From: UBA964 sp031382085
GTDB taxonomy: Bacteria > Pseudomonadota > Gammaproteobacteria > Steroidobacterales > Steroidobacteraceae
Reading direction: 5' to 3'
Length of the DNA: 64,000 nt
NCBI GenBank assembly: GCA_031382085.1
Contig: JANMYM010000027.1
Coordinates: 62,001 to 126,000, forward strand
Shown here: positions 1 to 8,050 of the stretch, in pieces
Layout: the number at the start of each line of letters is the position of its first letter
Numbering within the stretch: position 1 is the first letter of the stretch
Notes under the pieces: generated by a model
What the model was told of the DNA's origin: nothing
The model's database searches: none
Seen by the model: only the letters and a program-made list of their open reading frames with translations
Made by a program: the position numbers and the translations under genes

Positions 1-1
1 A

Positions 2-1204
2 ACCATCAAGAGGAATGCCGCTGCTTGCGTGAACGCCGCGGCGAATCGTCTGACCGAACCGGCCGGCGGCGGCGGCAAACGCAAGATCGTGGACTCGCTC
101 TGGCCTGACGTCAGTTTTCGCGACCAGGGATTACGCGGCGACTTGTCGGAATTCAACGGCATCGAATTCGTCGAGCTGGAAACCTATGGTGGCAAGACGG
201 AGCAAGTCAAGTTCATCGACTTCATGGCCAAAGCGATGGTGCGCCGCTTCGAAACCGACGAGCGCTTGTTCGTTCTGGGTGAAGATGTTCACAAGTTACG
301 GGGTGGTACTAACGGCGCAACCAAGGGGCTCCCGGAACGCTGGCCAGATCGCTGCATACCCGCACCCATCGCTGAACATGGCTTTGTCGGTCTTTGCGGG
401 GGTGTCGCAATGGTCGGCAAGTATCGCCCGATCGTCGAACTCATGTACCCGGATTTCAGCCTGGTTGCCGCCGATCAGCTTTTTAACCAGATCGCCAAGG
501 CGCGGCATATGTTCGGCGGCAAGTCGCCCGTACCGCTGGTCTTGCGAACCAAGGTTGCGCTTGGCAGTGGCTACGGTTCACAGCATTCCATGGATCCCGC
601 AGGTTTGTTCGCGATGTGGCCCGGATGGAGAATAGTCGCACCGTCGACGCCTTTCGATTACGTCGGACTGATGAATTCGGCGCTGCGCTGCGAAGATCCG
701 GTCATGGTCATAGAACATGTGCAGCTGTACAACACCAGTGGCATCGGAACGGTGCAGGACTACGATTACTTCATACCGATCGGCAAGGCCAAGGTCGTGC
801 GTTCGGGCGGGACCTTTACGGTCCTCAGCTACTTGACGATGGTCGACAAAGCGGTCCGCGCTGCGGAACAACTCGGAATTGACGCAGAGATTATCGATCT
901 CCGCTCGCTCGATCGCGGCAGTCTCGATTGGGAAACGATTGGTGCGAGCGTCAGGAAAACCAATCACGTCGTGCTGCTGGAGCAAGGCCCTTTGACGGCG
1001 TCGTACGGCGCCATGGTGACCGATGAGTTGCAACGCCGCTTCTTCGACTATCTCGATCACCCGGTGCAACGAATCCATGGCGGCGAAGCGTCGCCCAGCG
1101 TCTCGAAAGTCCTTGAGCGATCGGCGTTTGTCGGTGACGAGGAGATTATCCTGGCGTTTCGCAAGATGCTTGCGGACCAAGGTAACGAAGCGAACGCATT
1201 GTGA
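2..1204 (+). CDS. 2-oxoacid dehydrogenase E1 component, beta-type (5' partial, probably the C-terminal half of an alpha/beta fusion)
   Basis: Thiamine-diphosphate E1 component of a 2-oxoacid dehydrogenase complex; it decarboxylates a 2-oxoacid and passes the acyl group to the lipoyl arm of E2 (encoded at 1773). The transketolase-like pyrimidine-binding domain begins near FIDFMAKAMVRRF and contains VLGEDV; the C-terminal transketolase domain follows, with DLRSLDRGSLDWE. The frame stays open to the left edge. A GTG at 29 is possible, but about 60 residues including a Gly/Pro linker and IRGDLSE-like text (RGDLSEF) precede the usual beta-subunit start, as expected in fused alpha-beta E1 proteins. 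The substrate (pyruvate, acetoin or branched-chain oxoacid) cannot be told. The stop overlaps the next gene by 4 bases. Confidence 0.8.
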   Translation, partial: TIKRNAAACVNAAANRLTEPAGGGGKRKIVDSLWPDVSFRDQGLRGDLSEFNGIEFVELETYGGKTEQVKFIDFMAKAMVRRFETDERLFVLGEDVHKLRGGTNGATKGLPERWPDRCIPAPIAEHGFVGLCGGVAMVGKYRPIVELMYPDFSLVAADQLFNQIAKARHMFGGKSPVPLVLRTKVALGSGYGSQHSMDPAGLFAMWPGWRIVAPSTPFDYVGLMNSALRCEDPVMVIEHVQLYNTSGIGTVQDYDYFIPIGKAKVVRSGGTFTVLSYLTMVDKAVRAAEQLGIDAEIIDLRSLDRGSLDWETIGASVRKTNHVVLLEQGPLTASYGAMVTDELQRRFFDYLDHPVQRIHGGEASPSVSKVLERSAFVGDEEIILAFRKMLADQGNEANAL

Positions 1205-1743
1205 GCACAGCAGCCACTGGCTTGCCGGGTCTTCGGGGAACCGATCATGTCGGCTTCACGGTGCCGGACCTTGAAGCGGCGGTCGACTTCTTTGTCAATG
1301 TCATAGGTTGCGAGCCGTTTTACCGGGATGGTCCGTTTCAGTCTGACGATAACTGGATGGCGGTGCATTTGAACGTGCACCCAAAAGCGGTCATTCGGAA
1401 AATTCGCTGGCTGCGATGCAAGAACGGGCCGAACTTTGAGCTATTCCAGTATGAAGCACCGGACCAGCTAACAAGCTCACCCAGGAACAGTGACGTGGGC
1501 GGACATCATCTCGCTTTTTATGTCGACGATTTCGCTACCGCGTTGCGACATCTTGAGCAGCACAACGTTCGCGTACTGGGCGAGCCCACCGTGCGAACTG
1601 CCGGCCCGAATGCCGGACAGACCTGGGTTTACTTTCTTGCGCCCTGGGGCATGCAATTGGAACTCGTCAGCTATCCAGCAGGAAAAGGCTACGAGAAAGA
1701 CTATGCCACCAGACTCTGGCACGCGGCGAAGCCGTCGGCCTGA
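1201..1743 (+). CDS. VOC (glyoxalase/bleomycin-resistance/dioxygenase) family protein
   Basis: A 180-residue single-chain VOC protein of two beta-alpha-beta-beta-beta repeats: the first starts at TDHVGFTVPDLEAAVDFF and the second at GGHHLAFYVDDFATALRHL, ending in GMQLELVSYP. His16, His in GGHH and the late Glu are the likely metal ligands of the family. The GTG start lies inside the E1 stop (GTGA, 4-base overlap), so the two are translationally coupled. The position between E1 and E2 genes suggests it acts on the same substrate, as isomerase, lyase or ring-cleaving enzyme; the reaction is unknown. Family certain, function not. Confidence 0.8.
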   Translation: MSTAATGLPGLRGTDHVGFTVPDLEAAVDFFVNVIGCEPFYRDGPFQSDDNWMAVHLNVHPKAVIRKIRWLRCKNGPNFELFQYEAPDQLTSSPRNSDVGGHHLAFYVDDFATALRHLEQHNVRVLGEPTVRTAGPNAGQTWVYFLAPWGMQLELVSYPAGKGYEKDYATRLWHAAKPSA

Positions 1744-1772
1744 CAATCGCTTGGAAATTGGGAGAACTAGCA

Positions 1773-2927
1773 GTGCCTACAGCGATACGACTGTCCGCGA
1801 TTGCTTCCGGCTTTGAAGCTGGAACGATCGGCAGCTGGCATAAAGCGGTCGGAGATTCCGTCAAGAAAGGGGAAGTTCTCTTTGACGTTGAAACCGACAA
1901 GGCGGTTGTTGAAGTCGAAGCCGAGGACTCCGGCGTTCTGGGTGCAATCCGGATACCCGCAGGAAGCGAAGCTGTTCCGGTCAATACCGTCGTCGGCTTC
2001 CTGCTGCAGCACGGCGAAACGGCAGCTGATATCCAGGATGACGATGTCGTTCCAGCGCCGAGTCCGCCAGTCGATCGGATCTTCGCAAGTCCGCTGGCGC
2101 GGCGCACTGCAGAGCAGAGCGGCGTCGATCTCTCCGGAGTCAAAGGTCGTGGACCCAACGGCCGAGTTCTGAAAGCAGACGTCGAAGCGGCTGCCGGCCA
2201 GGCCACGATACCGGCTGCGTCCGCCACATCGGGCGGACGTGACATACCTAACAGCAAAATTCGCAAGGTCATTGCCCAGCGCCTAACGGCTGCGAAACGG
2301 GATATTCCGCATTTCTACCTGACCATCGACTGCGAACTCGATGCGCTGCTGAATATCAGGCAGCAGCTGAACGAGCACTACGCAAAGTCGGGTATCAAGA
2401 TTTCAGTTAACGACTGCGTCGTCAAGGCCGTGGCACTTGCCCTTACCGACGTGCCGGCGGCAAATGTTAGCTGGTCCGAGGATGCGATTCACCAGCATGG
2501 AACTGTCGATATTTCGGTGGCGGTCGCCACCGCCAACGGTTTGATAACGCCGATCGTCCGTGATGCCGACGCCAAGACGCTCTCGGCAATATCTCAGGAA
2601 ATGAAGAAACTCGCAGCGCGAGCGATTGCGGGGAAACTCAAGCCGGACGAGTTCAATGGTGGTGGCTTTTCGGTATCCAACCTCGGCATGTACGGCATCA
2701 AGAATTTCAGCGCGATCATCAACCCGCCGCAATCCTGCATCCTGGCGGTCGGCGCCGGCGAAAAACGTGCTGTCGTTCGCGGCGACAAGGTGGCCATAGC
2801 GACTGTCATGAGCTGCACCCTATCGGTCGATCATCGCTCGGTCGATGGCGCGGTCGGTGCAGAGCTTCTCAGCGCGTTCAAGAAATACATTGAACGCCCC
2901 GCACTGCTGCTTCTGAGCGATGCGTAG
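1773..2927 (+). CDS. dihydrolipoamide acyltransferase (E2) of a 2-oxoacid dehydrogenase complex
   Basis: E2 core of the complex, moving the acyl group from lipoate to CoA. Domains in order: one lipoyl domain (residues about 1-80, lipoyl Lys in VETDKAVV near 43), a peripheral subunit-binding domain (ASPLARRTAEQSG to NGRVLKADV), and the catalytic domain from about 155 with the active-site HRSVDG near the C-terminus. The GTG at 1773 is chosen because GGAGAA lies 6 bases upstream and the protein then begins MPTAIRL, as lipoyl domains do; a TTG at 1758 would add five residues. Length 384 with a single lipoyl domain is ordinary for non-PDH E2 proteins. Follows the VOC gene by 29 bases. Confidence 0.9.
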   Translation: MPTAIRLSAIASGFEAGTIGSWHKAVGDSVKKGEVLFDVETDKAVVEVEAEDSGVLGAIRIPAGSEAVPVNTVVGFLLQHGETAADIQDDDVVPAPSPPVDRIFASPLARRTAEQSGVDLSGVKGRGPNGRVLKADVEAAAGQATIPAASATSGGRDIPNSKIRKVIAQRLTAAKRDIPHFYLTIDCELDALLNIRQQLNEHYAKSGIKISVNDCVVKAVALALTDVPAANVSWSEDAIHQHGTVDISVAVATANGLITPIVRDADAKTLSAISQEMKKLAARAIAGKLKPDEFNGGGFSVSNLGMYGIKNFSAIINPPQSCILAVGAGEKRAVVRGDKVAIATVMSCTLSVDHRSVDGAVGAELLSAFKKYIERPALLLLSDA

Positions 2928-2939
2928 GCACTGGTAACC

Positions 2940-3956
2940 ATGGTCAAGAAAACGACACCGACGATCCGCGACGTCGCGAATTACGTCGGCGTTCACCATT
3001 CGACGGTTTCACGGGCATTGAACCCCGATCAGAAGCGCAAGATATCCCCTGCCGTCGCACGTGAGATTGAAAAAGCAGCGGAGAAGCTCGGGTATTACCG
3101 CAATATCGCAGCGTCGTCGCTAAAGCGTAACAAGTCCTTCGCTGTCGGCGTCCTGATACCCGACATAACAAACCCGGTATTCCCGCCGATGATTCGCGGC
3201 ATCCAGGATGTTGCCGAAGCAGACGGCTACACGGTCATAACGGCCAGCACGGACGACGATGTCAAGAAGGAACGCGACGCATTCCGACTGATGCGCAGTC
3301 GTTCTGTCGACGGCCTCATTATCGCGACGGCTCACCTCGATGATCCTATCGTCGACCTGTGTATTGAAGACCAGATCCCTTTTGTTTTGGTTAACCGAAA
3401 GGTCAGATCAGACAACGTAAACGCAGTGATTGTCGACGAGGCGTTTGGAGTAAAGGCAGCGCTGGATCACCTGGTTGCATTGGGGCACACACGAATCGCC
3501 CATGTTGCAGGGCAGGAGCACACATCAACAGGCCGTGAACGTCTCAAGGCATTTCAGGATTACATGAAGATTCATGACTTGGATGCGACCCTCATGTCAC
3601 GAACCGAAAAATTCACGATCGAAGAAGGATTCTCAGCCTGCGAGAAATTACTGAAACGCGACATGATATTCACCGCCATTCTGGCCAGCAATGACTTGAT
3701 AGCAATGGGTTGCATCGACGCGCTCAATAAAGTCGGCAAGCGTGTGCCGGACGATGTGTCGATAATCGGCGGCAACGATATTCCGTTTCTATCCAGAATG
3801 GTTCCTGCGTTGACCACCAATCGTATTCCGAAGTACGAGATGGGTTCGCAAGCTGCTGGTTTGTTGCTGGAATTGATCCATGGAATTGATCGAAGTCCGG
3901 TCGTCATACGCATGCAGCCGAGTCTCATTGTGCGAAACTCGACCGGGCCGGTTTGA
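2940..3956 (+). CDS. LacI/GalR family transcriptional regulator
   Basis: A 338-residue repressor-type regulator. The N-terminal helix-turn-helix TIRDVANYVGVHHSTVSRAL and the hinge YYRNIAASSLKRNKS are typical of LacI; a periplasmic-binding-protein-like effector domain follows (VGVLIPDITNPVFP, then GNDIPFLSRMVPALTT near residue 280). It starts 12 bases after the E2 stop, so it is probably in the same transcript and may autoregulate and control the E1-VOC-E2 genes. The effector is unknown. Converges with the minus-strand operon whose last gene ends 17 bases away. Confidence 0.9.
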   Translation: MVKKTTPTIRDVANYVGVHHSTVSRALNPDQKRKISPAVAREIEKAAEKLGYYRNIAASSLKRNKSFAVGVLIPDITNPVFPPMIRGIQDVAEADGYTVITASTDDDVKKERDAFRLMRSRSVDGLIIATAHLDDPIVDLCIEDQIPFVLVNRKVRSDNVNAVIVDEAFGVKAALDHLVALGHTRIAHVAGQEHTSTGRERLKAFQDYMKIHDLDATLMSRTEKFTIEEGFSACEKLLKRDMIFTAILASNDLIAMGCIDALNKVGKRVPDDVSIIGGNDIPFLSRMVPALTTNRIPKYEMGSQAAGLLLELIHGIDRSPVVIRMQPSLIVRNSTGPV

Positions 3957-3973
3957 GCCACGCAGCTTGGCCG

Positions 3974-4324
3974 TTAGATGCCGAATACCCCCAAAGAGGG
4001 GCTTAATGGATAGGCTATTCCAAGCAGGGCGATCAGCAGCAGCGGCATATCCAGCCGCTTGAACTGCCGGTCTTTGACGAAAGTAAAAACCACAGCCAAC
4101 ATGATCGCGGCAGCTAACAGAATCGCAAACCGGGGCACAAATTGCACGATGAGCATTGCAGCGATGCTCCATTCGGCAACACCGACCGCTATATGCAACC
4201 AATCAGGATATTTCCATTTCCTGAACTCGTCTGCAATGTAGCTCGGCCCAAACAGCAACAGCCAGCCCGACCAAATAAAAAGGGCTGCAAGTGTGTAACA
4301 GATCAGATGATAGGTACTTGGCAT
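3974..4324 (-). CDS. small integral membrane protein, DoxX/DoxD-like
   Basis: A 116-residue, very hydrophobic protein with four predicted membrane spans: LICYTLAALFIWSGWLLLF, HIAVGVAEWSIAAMLIVQF, FAILLAAAIMLAVVFTFV and MPLLLIALLGIAYPL. Size and layout fit the DoxX-like group of small four-helix proteins, but I see no diagnostic residue. It starts 13 bases after the RidA stop and is the last gene of the catabolic operon. A role in uptake or in membrane redox for that pathway is only a guess. Confidence 0.6.
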   Translation of the reverse strand: MPSTYHLICYTLAALFIWSGWLLLFGPSYIADEFRKWKYPDWLHIAVGVAEWSIAAMLIVQFVPRFAILLAAAIMLAVVFTFVKDRQFKRLDMPLLLIALLGIAYPLSPSLGVFGI

Positions 4325-4337
4325 CAGTCCGCTCCGG

Positions 4338-4802
4338 TTATTTCCGCGGGAACACGGCTATACAATCAATTTCCACCCGCGCACCGGGGGTGGACAATTG
4401 ATTGATACAAATCGTTGTCGAAGCAGGAGACCAGTCGCCAAGAGTTTCACGAATAGTGGCAGACATGCCATCCATATCCCGTATATCCGTCAGGTATTTG
4501 GTCATCTTGACGATGTCTGTCCAATGGAGGCCCTGATCGTCCAGGATCGACTTTATGGCAGCCAGGGCTCGCTTGGTTTGATCCCGGATGTCGAGCGGAT
4601 GATTGTGTTCTGCCGGCACATGGGGATGCTTGTGGTAAAGCGGTGACGAGGTTGCTCCCGAAATGTAAAGCAAGTCGCCCGGTCCCTCGATGCGGATCGC
4701 AGGAGCATAGGGCATGTCGGCAACACGATCAGGCTCGGTGTGAATTTCGCCGATCCCCGGATTGGTGGGCGACACTTTGTAGGCTGCTTTGCGTTTAGAC
4801 AT
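4338..4802 (-). CDS. RidA/YjgF/UK114 family protein, possible aminomuconate-deaminase-like enzyme
   Basis: A 154-residue RidA-family protein with LLYISGATS near residue 47, QTKRALAAIKSILDDQGL, and the C-terminal signature STPGARVEIDCIAVFP, where the Arg (PGARVEI) is the conserved acid-binding residue. RidA proteins hydrolyse enamines/imines; some members in aromatic-amine pathways are 2-aminomuconate deaminases. An N-terminal extension of about 40 residues sets it apart from housekeeping RidA. Its start overlaps the amidohydrolase stop by 8 bases, so it is coupled to that gene. Deaminase activity is inferred from context. Confidence 0.85.
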   Translation of the reverse strand: MSKRKAAYKVSPTNPGIGEIHTEPDRVADMPYAPAIRIEGPGDLLYISGATSSPLYHKHPHVPAEHNHPLDIRDQTKRALAAIKSILDDQGLHWTDIVKMTKYLTDIRDMDGMSATIRETLGDWSPASTTICINQLSTPGARVEIDCIAVFPRK

Positions 4803-5802
4803 TCTGTCCTCCAGTTTTGAACGTCATTCCCAACAGACGCTCGGCGTTGCGAAAAGCGATGTCCTCATAGTCTTTTTGCGGCAGTTTCAGGTCCAGCAGC
4901 CCATCACGTGTTTTCCCGATCGGCCCAAACGGTGTGTCGGAGGCGAAGACGACGTGGGCACTGCCGAAGAACTCCAGGCCGCAGCGCAGTCCGTGATGCC
5001 CGCCGAAGAGTGCGGTATCGGCATAGAAACTGCGCAGGGAGTCGAGGTGTGGGCGGCGCAGGCTTGGCAGGATCTGGCTATAGTCCTCGTCTGAAGTTCG
5101 AGCGCCCAAAACCTCCAGACCTTGCCCGACGCGGCCGTCAAAATAGGGAATCATTCCCCCCAGATGGTGGGTGATGACCTTCAGCGTCGGGTAACGGTCG
5201 AAGAGACCGTTGAACACAAGACGGCACATCGCCACTGAGGTTTCGTAGGGCCAACCAAAGCACCACCACATCTCGAACCGGGATTTTTCCTCACTTGCAT
5301 AGTCGGGCATGGCCGCTGTTCGGTGCGGGTGCAGCCAGATCGGAAGATCGCGTTCGGCGGCCAGAGCGAAGATAGCCTCGTACGCTCCTCCATCAAGAGG
5401 ACGGCCGGCAATATTCGTGAAGATCTGAACGCCGCGCGCGCCACAGTCAAAGGCACGTTCAGCCTCGCGGACCGCCGCATCCACATCGTGAAGGTTCACC
5501 GCGGCGACGAAGGCCGGGAATCGGTCAGGATGTGCTGCGCAGAGTTCCGCCATGCCTTCATTGGCGATGTGGGCAAGCTCATTGCCGAGCGGCCCCGCGG
5601 CGATCTCCTCGATCGATGTCGGCAGCGAAATGATCTGCCGGTAGTCCCCAAACTCGTCCATTTCCCGGAAGCGCACATCGAGATCGAAGAGCTTCTTCAC
5701 GGACCGCAGACGCTTGCCCATGTTGTCAAGCTTAGGCGCGCTCTGCACCATCGCGTCGAAATAGCGCTGGGGACAGATATGCGTGTAGATGTCGAGCAGC
5801 AT
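4795..5802 (-). CDS. amidohydrolase family protein, ACMSD / gamma-resorcylate decarboxylase-like
   Basis: A 335-residue amidohydrolase-2 family TIM-barrel protein. It begins MLLDIYTHICPQRYF, so the usual metal-binding HxH of the first strand is reduced to one clear His (THICP); other ligand motifs are present: PIWLHPHR, VITHHLGG, and the Asp in VVFASDTPFG. This pattern belongs to metal-dependent nonoxidative decarboxylases (ACMSD, gamma-resorcylate decarboxylase). The ATG at 5802 is preferred over a TTG at 5823: AGAAGGGGG lies 5 bases upstream and the ATG shares one base with the monooxygenase stop (TGATG). Decarboxylation of a ring-cleavage or hydroxybenzoate-like product is inferred. Confidence 0.85.
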   Translation of the reverse strand: MLLDIYTHICPQRYFDAMVQSAPKLDNMGKRLRSVKKLFDLDVRFREMDEFGDYRQIISLPTSIEEIAAGPLGNELAHIANEGMAELCAAHPDRFPAFVAAVNLHDVDAAVREAERAFDCGARGVQIFTNIAGRPLDGGAYEAIFALAAERDLPIWLHPHRTAAMPDYASEEKSRFEMWWCFGWPYETSVAMCRLVFNGLFDRYPTLKVITHHLGGMIPYFDGRVGQGLEVLGARTSDEDYSQILPSLRRPHLDSLRSFYADTALFGGHHGLRCGLEFFGSAHVVFASDTPFGPIGKTRDGLLDLKLPQKDYEDIAFRNAERLLGMTFKTGGQNV

Positions 5803-7463
5803 CAAAGCCCCCTTCTGCCGCAAACATGAGAAAGGACTACTGACGCCTCGACTGCCGAGCGGCCACGCCAGGCGACGACTTGATCGGGGCGAATGAGAGC
5901 GAGATCCGCTTCATAGAGATCGCGCGCCTCCACCGCAGGAACGTCGACAATTTTCAAATTGATCCCCATGTTGGCGGCGGTCGAGCGAAACGGCTCCACG
6001 TCTGGAGGAGTCGCTCCGAGCCGTAGCAACGTCCAGTCGAAGCCGAAGATATCGTACAGCGACTGTCCCGCGCCATCGAGCCACATATGGGGTGCGCGCC
6101 CTCCCGGTGTTGCGGTGGGCACATACAGATTCGGCGTGTCCGGGGGCGCAGACGTGCCGTCGGCAAATATGACGGGCGAGCCGTCATAACGCGCACCGAA
6201 AGTGATGCCAGGTATATTGAACTCTGCCTTGGCATGCGCAAGTAGATAGTTCCCCGCATGGACGCGCGCAGCTTCCCCGGCCGGCGAGTCCTCCTCAATT
6301 TCAGGCACCGGCAAGAAGTTGCCAATCGAATCGGCAAAGCGACCCGCGAAGCTGGTATTTCGCACCGCGAGTGGCCGACGCTCGATCTCGTAGCTGTCTA
6401 ACACGGCAGGGCCGAGACTACCGTTCACCGCACCGGCGAGCTTCCACCCCAGATTGACCGCATCGTCAACAGCCGTGTTGTAACCCAGTCCGCCCGTCGT
6501 CGTGAAAAGATGCGCCGCATCTCCCCCTATGAAGGCGTTTCCGGTCCTGAACCGGTCCGCAACCAGCGCAGCTCCTGCAAGCCAGGTTCCATAGCTAAGG
6601 ATCTCGGCATCCACCTGCACGCCAACCGCCATGTGGAACAGCTTAAGCAGGTCGGAGCGCGAAAAGCGGCTTGCTTCCTCTCCGGGTCGAAGCTGGGTAT
6701 GAAAGGCGAATTCGCCCCTGCCGTTTACCGCCGCCATGAATGCCCGTCTTTCCTGATTAAAGGTCACGTTCATCCATGCGGGAGCGTGGCGTACCGTCTT
6801 GTAAAAGGCGGGGCAGTTTAAGTAGAGCGCTAACATCTCCCCACCCAGGAAGTCGCGTTTTGCTCCCCGTTCACCGGAATACTCGATACCGAGCTGCTTG
6901 CGGACAGCGCTGCGTGCACCGTCGGCGCCGACAATGAATCGCGCTGTCTTTCGGAAAACTGTGCCGTCCTCCAGCCGCTCTATCTCGGCTTCAATGTGGG
7001 TGCCCTTGTCGATGAACCCTATCAGGCGATGCGCGTAATTGACCGAGACAGAAGGAAGTCGCTCGGCATGGCTCCGCAAAACCGGCTCCACGAATTTCTG
7101 CGATACCCGATGAGGAAGCTCTGCTGCGCTCCAGGAACCCGTAAGCCCCGCCACCTTCTTTCGCGCTTCCTGCGCCGATGGCATTTTGAATCGCGCCAGC
7201 TCGTGGCTGGCAAAACGCGTGAAATAGGCGGTGTCCGTCGGAAAGTCTGGCGGAAGTCCAAGCGACCTGATCTCCTCGGCGAAACCCAGACGCCGGTAGT
7301 GTTCCATGGTGCGCGCTTGCGTGGCGTTAGCTTGGGGATTGGTGGCCGTCGAGTCTTTGGCGTCCGCCAGAAAGACACGCACGCCGCGGCGGCCAAGTTC
7401 AATGGCGAGTATGAGGCCACACGGGCCACCGCCCACAATGACGACGTCGCAGGAGTCCTTCAT
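5802..7463 (-). CDS. FAD-dependent aromatic monooxygenase (PHBH/MhpA class)
   Basis: A 553-residue class A flavoprotein hydroxylase. N-terminal Rossmann fingerprint VVIVGGGPCGLILAIELGRRG, the DG motif RFIVGADGARSAVRKQLG near 180, and the FAD ribityl-binding GD motif FIGGDAAHLFTTTGGLGYN followed by AVDDAVNLGWKLAG. The C-terminal 150 residues resemble the thioredoxin-like domain of the phenol hydroxylase/MhpA branch, with RPDQVVAWRG near the end. It hydroxylates an aromatic ring using NAD(P)H and O2; the substrate is unknown. It begins inside the regulator stop (ATGA) and its stop overlaps the next start, so it is central to a coupled operon. Confidence 0.9.
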   Translation of the reverse strand: MKDSCDVVIVGGGPCGLILAIELGRRGVRVFLADAKDSTATNPQANATQARTMEHYRRLGFAEEIRSLGLPPDFPTDTAYFTRFASHELARFKMPSAQEARKKVAGLTGSWSAAELPHRVSQKFVEPVLRSHAERLPSVSVNYAHRLIGFIDKGTHIEAEIERLEDGTVFRKTARFIVGADGARSAVRKQLGIEYSGERGAKRDFLGGEMLALYLNCPAFYKTVRHAPAWMNVTFNQERRAFMAAVNGRGEFAFHTQLRPGEEASRFSRSDLLKLFHMAVGVQVDAEILSYGTWLAGAALVADRFRTGNAFIGGDAAHLFTTTGGLGYNTAVDDAVNLGWKLAGAVNGSLGPAVLDSYEIERRPLAVRNTSFAGRFADSIGNFLPVPEIEEDSPAGEAARVHAGNYLLAHAKAEFNIPGITFGARYDGSPVIFADGTSAPPDTPNLYVPTATPGGRAPHMWLDGAGQSLYDIFGFDWTLLRLGATPPDVEPFRSTAANMGINLKIVDVPAVEARDLYEADLALIRPDQVVAWRGRSAVEASVVLSHVCGRRGL

Positions 7464-8050
7464 GCGGACATGGGCCCGTGAACTACCACCAGCAACACGA
7501 CTGCGACGAGTCTGTTCGAATTGCGAATGGAGTGCGGCACATCCACCGAATAGCGAGCCGTTTCGCCCTTTCTGGCCCGCACAGTTTCCGTACCTGCCTG
7601 TATTTCCACTGCGCCGGACAACACGGTCAGGTGCTCGCGTGAGCCCATTTCATGGGGCTGCGAATCAAGCACTCCGTCTGGCTGCAAAGTCAGTTCGTAC
7701 CATTCAAATTGTCCGGCGGATTCCAGCGGGCCGAGTATCCGCAGCACGCACTTGCCATCTGAACTCGTGAGTGAAGGGATCGCGTGGGGTGGGACCAAAG
7801 ACAGGATCGCCGCCTTGCTTCTGCTTCCCAGAAGATCGCCAATGCTCACCCCCAGCGCGTTGGCCAATCGCCAAACGAGTGCAATCGTAGGATTCGCGAG
7901 ATTGCGTTCAATCTGCGACAGCATTGACTTTGATACTTCGGCTTTCCGCGACAGCTCTTCAAGCGACAGATTTTGTGCTTGCCGCAGAGCCTGCAGTGTG
8001 TGCCCAACTCGCGGCGGCTCATCGTTGTTGACCAAACGAAGCGTGTTCAT
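7460..8050 (-). CDS. XRE-type helix-turn-helix regulator with C-terminal cupin domain
   Basis: A 196-residue regulator: HTH_3 domain at about 15-70 (LQALRQAQNLSLEELSRKAE, then SKSMLSQIERNLANPTI) and a cupin domain at about 115-190 (EHLTVLSGAVEIQAG, then VDVPHSIRN). Such proteins sense a small ligand through the cupin. The ATG at 8050 is chosen because the upstream part of the open frame (to 8221) has no protein-like character; an ATG at 8065 is an alternative, and no clear ribosome-binding site helps. It is the first gene of the operon, overlapping the monooxygenase start by 4 bases, so it probably controls its own transcript. Confidence 0.85.
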   Translation of the reverse strand: MNTLRLVNNDEPPRVGHTLQALRQAQNLSLEELSRKAEVSKSMLSQIERNLANPTIALVWRLANALGVSIGDLLGSRSKAAILSLVPPHAIPSLTSSDGKCVLRILGPLESAGQFEWYELTLQPDGVLDSQPHEMGSREHLTVLSGAVEIQAGTETVRARKGETARYSVDVPHSIRNSNRLVAVVLLVVVHGPMSA

